Shown: in pieces, positions 18,601-20,292 of the stretch
How positions within the stretch are numbered: position 1 is the stretch's first letter
Layout of the letters: each line of letters starts with the position of its first letter
NCBI GenBank assembly: GCA_016931085.1
Contig: JAFGFO010000080.1
Coordinates: 1-20,292, forward strand
Direction: 5' to 3'
Origin: Thermoflexales bacterium
GTDB lineage: Bacteria; Chloroflexota; Anaerolineae; Fen-1058
DNA: 20,292 nucleotides
Made by a program: the position numbers and the translations under genes
Notes under the pieces: generated by a model
Database searches by the model: none
Told to the model about the DNA's origin: nothing
The model's input: the letters and a program-made list of their open reading frames with translations, nothing else

Positions 18601-19791
18601 CACCACGAAACGACGACGGAAAAGCCTGGCATCAGTCCGGCAATAGCCGGTGTCATTCTGCCTTGCTGCACGTTCAGCGGGCTGAAGGACATTGGACTGC
18701 CGCTGCCGTCGTACAGCGAGCATATGGTCGGTATCACACCCACCGCGGCGATGGACGGTCAACTGTCCGAAGTAGACGGCAGCCGGGACGACCCCAAGGG
18801 CGGGCTGTTCAAGTGGGCGCTTGAAGAACTTGAGCGTGAGGACGGAACGGGCAAGGGTGCAATCTCGGTGTGGCTCAATGCCGCGCTCAATCGCCCCAAT
18901 GCGATGTTCCGGCCCGAGGACATCTTTTTCAACCGGAGGCTTGCCGGCCAGCGTGGGCGTGGCCGCTTTGCCCGCCGCCGGCGCGAGCTGATCTTGAGCG
19001 TCGGTGCGGTGATCGGCGAGGGGGAACTCTTGCCGAAGGAAAAGTGGCTGGTCAATACTTGCCAGGCGCAAAAGACGGCCGGTCGCAAAGCGTTGGTGTA
19101 CGTGCGTCAGACTGGTGAGCGGGATATCCAGGAGCGCCTGGTGCACGTGTTGGGTCAGGCCGGTCTGCAGGCTGGTGTGCTGCGCGATTCGGTCAATCCG
19201 CGCAAGCGGGTGGACTGGATCACCAGGCGTGTGGACAAGCTGGACGTGCTCATCACCAATGCCAAGCTGGTCAAGGTGGGTCTCAACCTGGTCATGTTCC
19301 CGACGACGGTGTTCTACGAAATGGACTGGTCATTGTACGTTGTTTGGCAGGCTATGCGGCGTGTGTATCGTCCGGGTGCGCCCCGGCCGGTCGAGTTGTA
19401 CTTCCCGTACTACTATGACACGCTGGAGGAGCACCTTTTGAGTCTCGTCGGCCAGAAAATGCGCGCCGCGCAAATCCTCTATGGGGATGACGTGGCGGGC
19501 GCGTTGGTCGAGGGTGACGAGGGTGATCTGATAGGCGATCTGGTGCGTGGCGCGCTCAAGGGCACCAAGATCGGGCGGCCAGAGGGTGTGTTTGGCATGG
19601 AGAACACCATGACTGCCTCGCCGATGGGCAGCCCGACAGCCCTCAGCCCGCGCATTGTGCCTAACGTCTCGATGACCGAGTTGTGGGAAGCGTTGCGGCG
19701 GGGCGAAATCCAAGTGGGCAAAAAGAAGCGCACTGCCAGGCAAGTGGTCGCTCAGATCGAAAAGGAGGTGGTACAGGGAACGTTGTTTTAG
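15655..19791 (+). CDS. DUF6094-type N6-methylase fused to SF2 helicase (1378 aa)
   Basis: The ATG at 15655 follows ATGGAGG. The N-terminal ~200 residues are an amino-methyltransferase: YYPTPDK, DPCCGKGEAL (about 48-57, SAM binding), NPPY (about 109-112, catalytic) and a C-terminal strand with DVFRQVVILG. An acidic run (DLDGDDDDDDS, about 418-430) precedes the helicase part: EMGAGKTTMAL (Walker A, about 540), DEVHEAK (about 890), MGLTGTL (motif III), ALVYVRQTGE, ITNAKLVKVGLNL and QAMRRVYRPG (arginine finger, about 1232). A four-Cys zinc knuckle (CTCPTCGR, FC, VCGAP) interrupts the ATPase domain. The C-terminus is QGTLF, a clamp-binding motif. The methylase-helicase combination recalls phage P1 DarB (anti-restriction) and Strawberry-notch-type helicases. 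It probably acts on the element's DNA during or after replication. Confidence 0.88.
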   Translation: MRLEGQTKLGYYPTPDKQTGLIATWLKPAEPGLKIASLVLGQVIKAFDPCCGKGEALAYLAAHLKAESYGIELSDSRAAEAKTRLDHVVNCGYEYAILAGGTFSFCLLNPPYDGEGMTGGGARMEETFLTATTPRLMPQGILAYVIPHSRISDKVARHLFGWYGDVRCFRFAGDEYDVFRQVVILGVKREAYHTPGGDELRQAQAWAGGKQITGYEETVEAETETSREMRVVGEVEVAVGKIPPGVTVHLQCDQITCQARTVTGAMRAWADQARAWLVEHPAVLKVKSKKVQKPVYAPLAELPEGHGEYVVPPAPLRGEGGRAFCFKYVPVTDDDYLKAAEEVVDKLESSRGWLDLVPPAAPKPITPAMTPKQGHIAMQLSGGLLWTCDVVSSGKPMLLKGNVSKIAVVVENGDEAEVDLDGDDDDDDSLRKVVIEERFKTTVTTLTADGTIKVYEAPDEIANVLRQHVAELAERLQSQNVPLYDFDPQPWEWAVFDPLSRGRKLPGREETGFTDYQRHVAIASGRVLLRGTGNGFNQAEMGAGKTTMALGTIEYLRAAAARHGKKDGYPALVVGPGIVTGDANWPKETREVVPGAVGKVVEITAKPVAKPVTILDYILTCPEALTSEKSRLALRDSIRRAMRAERYQGDSNPYGWCEHARRVRDQIAAWENRQDKNGQRRERSAEENVLRHRIGGFLWLGLQVPRDPESEREIAGKYSLGQFVREYQEGSLPDKSLAIMSFETAKLGPGRVTAMGAKTIKVTTVVEVEDEWGDLVERQEEKLVEVCTCPTCGRIVAERYINGQPEPERIIRAAKAGEWIGLRRRFCQAPRPKWVWDDEKGRHVIAETDDEGKPYVCGAPLFEETSLRREAGAVYVSKKARDVFRIVIVDEVHEAKAKGTGVGWALSVLSGSAPHTMGLTGTLFGGYSTSIFWLLYRLSAQVRQEFGFNDDMRWAKTFGLIKRTFYVDPDVVVEDGAYTGTRHHETTTEKPGISPAIAGVILPCCTFSGLKDIGLPLPSYSEHMVGITPTAAMDGQLSEVDGSRDDPKGGLFKWALEELEREDGTGKGAISVWLNAALNRPNAMFRPEDIFFNRRLAGQRGRGRFARRRRELILSVGAVIGEGELLPKEKWLVNTCQAQKTAGRKALVYVRQTGERDIQERLVHVLGQAGLQAGVLRDSVNPRKRVDWITRRVDKLDVLITNAKLVKVGLNLVMFPTTVFYEMDWSLYVVWQAMRRVYRPGAPRPVELYFPYYYDTLEEHLLSLVGQKMRAAQILYGDDVAGALVEGDEGDLIGDLVRGALKGTKIGRPEGVFGMENTMTASPMGSPTALSPRIVPNVSMTELWEALRRGEIQVGKKKRTARQVVAQIEKEVVQGTLF

Positions 19792-19799
19792 AATCGTCA

Positions 19800-19834
19800 G
19801 TGGGCAAGTTGGTATACTTGCCCACGATGTTTTA
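19800..19834 (+). terminator. Intrinsic terminator after the methylase-helicase gene
   Basis: GTGGGCAAGT (19800-19809) pairs perfectly with ACTTGCCCAC (19816-19825) around TGGTAT, followed by GATGTTTTAAC. Confidence 0.8.
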
Positions 19835-19870
19835 ACCTGCTTGTGCAGTACTCATTGACGTGTCAGGAAG

Positions 19871-20131
19871 ATGCGAAAAAGTGGGCGGCACCCACTGGAA
19901 CGAGTGATCGGCTTGATCCGGAACGAGCAACTGGATGCATCCATCGGAATGGCAATCAGCATAAACCGGGTTATGCGACAGGTTGTGTGGTGGTGGAAGG
20001 ATACCCGCTGGATTTGGGGATTGTACCTACCGTGTCTGGACGAATTTAAAAACGTCGACGAGTTGGCTCAGAGAAAGGAGATGAGGCGCGGCGAGTGCTT
20101 GCAGCGATGCTTGAGAAAACAAGAACTATGA
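19871..20131 (+). CDS. Doubtful small ORF (86 aa)
   Basis: The frame is open for 86 codons from the ATG at 19871, but the only purine-rich site (AGGAAG) abuts the start codon, unlike the well-spaced ACGGAGG of the other genes. The product (for example IRNEQLDASIGMAISINRVM, then a Trp-rich stretch) resembles nothing I know. It may be a remnant or a chance frame. Confidence 0.25.
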   Translation: MRKSGRHPLERVIGLIRNEQLDASIGMAISINRVMRQVVWWWKDTRWIWGLYLPCLDEFKNVDELAQRKEMRRGECLQRCLRKQEL

Positions 20132-20256
20132 GGCTATTGCCAAAACTGCCACCACTTTTTGTTCATTCGTGTGCGCCATTCCTCTAATTGCCGACGTATG
20201 TTGAAAGTTTGGAGTTTAGACTAAATGCCCATTTTGCGGGTTTTTGGCCAAATTTG

Positions 20257-20272
20257 CCACCACATATGGTGG
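20257..20272. repeat. Inverted repeat CCACCA-CATA-TGGTGG
   Basis: Six base pairs around CATA (20257-20262 with 20267-20272). The left arm is also part of a 17-bp direct near-repeat found at 20139-20155 and 20247-20263. Operator, origin or element-end roles are all possible. Confidence 0.5.
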
Positions 20273-20292
20273 TTGCGATTAGCGATACTCCC

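Larger units (their letters stand above)
19835..20292. other. End region without a convincing gene
   Basis: After the terminator at 19800 the sequence becomes less GC-rich and loses the ACGGAGG gene starts. It holds the doubtful ORF at 19871-20131, two near-repeats of GCCAAAxxTGCCACCAC (20139-20155 and 20247-20263) and an inverted repeat at 20257-20272. It may be a control region or the border of the module. Confidence 0.5.

Noticed and set aside
15751..19146. Minus-strand open frame of 1131 codons opposite the methylase-helicase gene
   Set aside because: It mirrors the codon positions of a clearly functional + strand gene in GC-rich DNA; the product has no recognisable motif and no ribosome binding site.

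Overview
The window is a GC-rich, gene-dense stretch of accessory DNA, read almost entirely on the + strand. It looks like the DNA-metabolism region of a large mobile element (phage, plasmid or integrative element). The host is most likely a Chloroflexota-type bacterium. That guess rests on remembered resemblance of several families (tandem-OB SSB, DUF6094 methylase-helicase, RHH+HNH cassette) and has not been tested. No capsid, tail, conjugation, integrase or rRNA/tRNA gene is visible.

Layout. Positions 2-1433 hold a 5'-truncated iron-sulfur PD-(D/E)XK nuclease followed by a tandem-OB SSB. Positions 1492-2241 hold a terminator, two small unknown genes and a hairpin. A minus-strand two-gene cassette (RHH-like protein plus HNH endonuclease, 2252-3152) has its own near-consensus promoter. 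After it come a 52-aa membrane protein, two cysteine-rich unknown proteins and a DUF6908-like protein (3348-5390), then a 687-aa unknown protein (5653-7716). The unit 7811-10721 encodes a DUF6884-like protein, a small protein, a DpdA/TGT-like transglycosylase and a Mom-like protein, which together suggest DNA-base hypermodification. Positions 10966-13747 encode RadC, a DnaQ-like exonuclease, a DNA polymerase III sliding clamp and a small protein. Positions 14015-15578 hold two unknown genes, one with an internal duplication. Positions 15655-19791 encode a 1378-aa methylase-helicase fusion. The last 500 bases contain no convincing gene.

The most notable feature is a family of four related leader sequences, each about 120-160 nt, that precede four unrelated genes: the 52-aa membrane protein, the 687-aa protein, RadC and the duplicated-domain protein. 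Each copy has an upstream hairpin, a second hairpin whose extended form overlaps the 3' strand of the first, and two tandem hairpins with the same loop type (YGGYGNGUG) and a one-base pyrimidine bulge. A conserved A-rich tail then runs to the ribosome binding site. Stem bases change in compensating pairs between copies. I do not recognise this as a described RNA class. It is the best candidate here for an undescribed system: an element-wide regulon controlled by a structured leader.

A second theme is the sliding clamp. The element encodes its own clamp, and at least two of its proteins end in QxxLF clamp-binding peptides (QLTLF, QGTLF). A third such peptide (QAALF) lies in a 10-codon frame directly after the Mom-like gene. 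Nearly all + strand genes share an extended ACGGAGG ribosome binding site. SSB, clamp, proofreading-type exonuclease, RadC, nuclease and methylase-helicase look like a self-carried replication/repair kit, while the DpdA-like and Mom-like genes probably protect the element's DNA from restriction.
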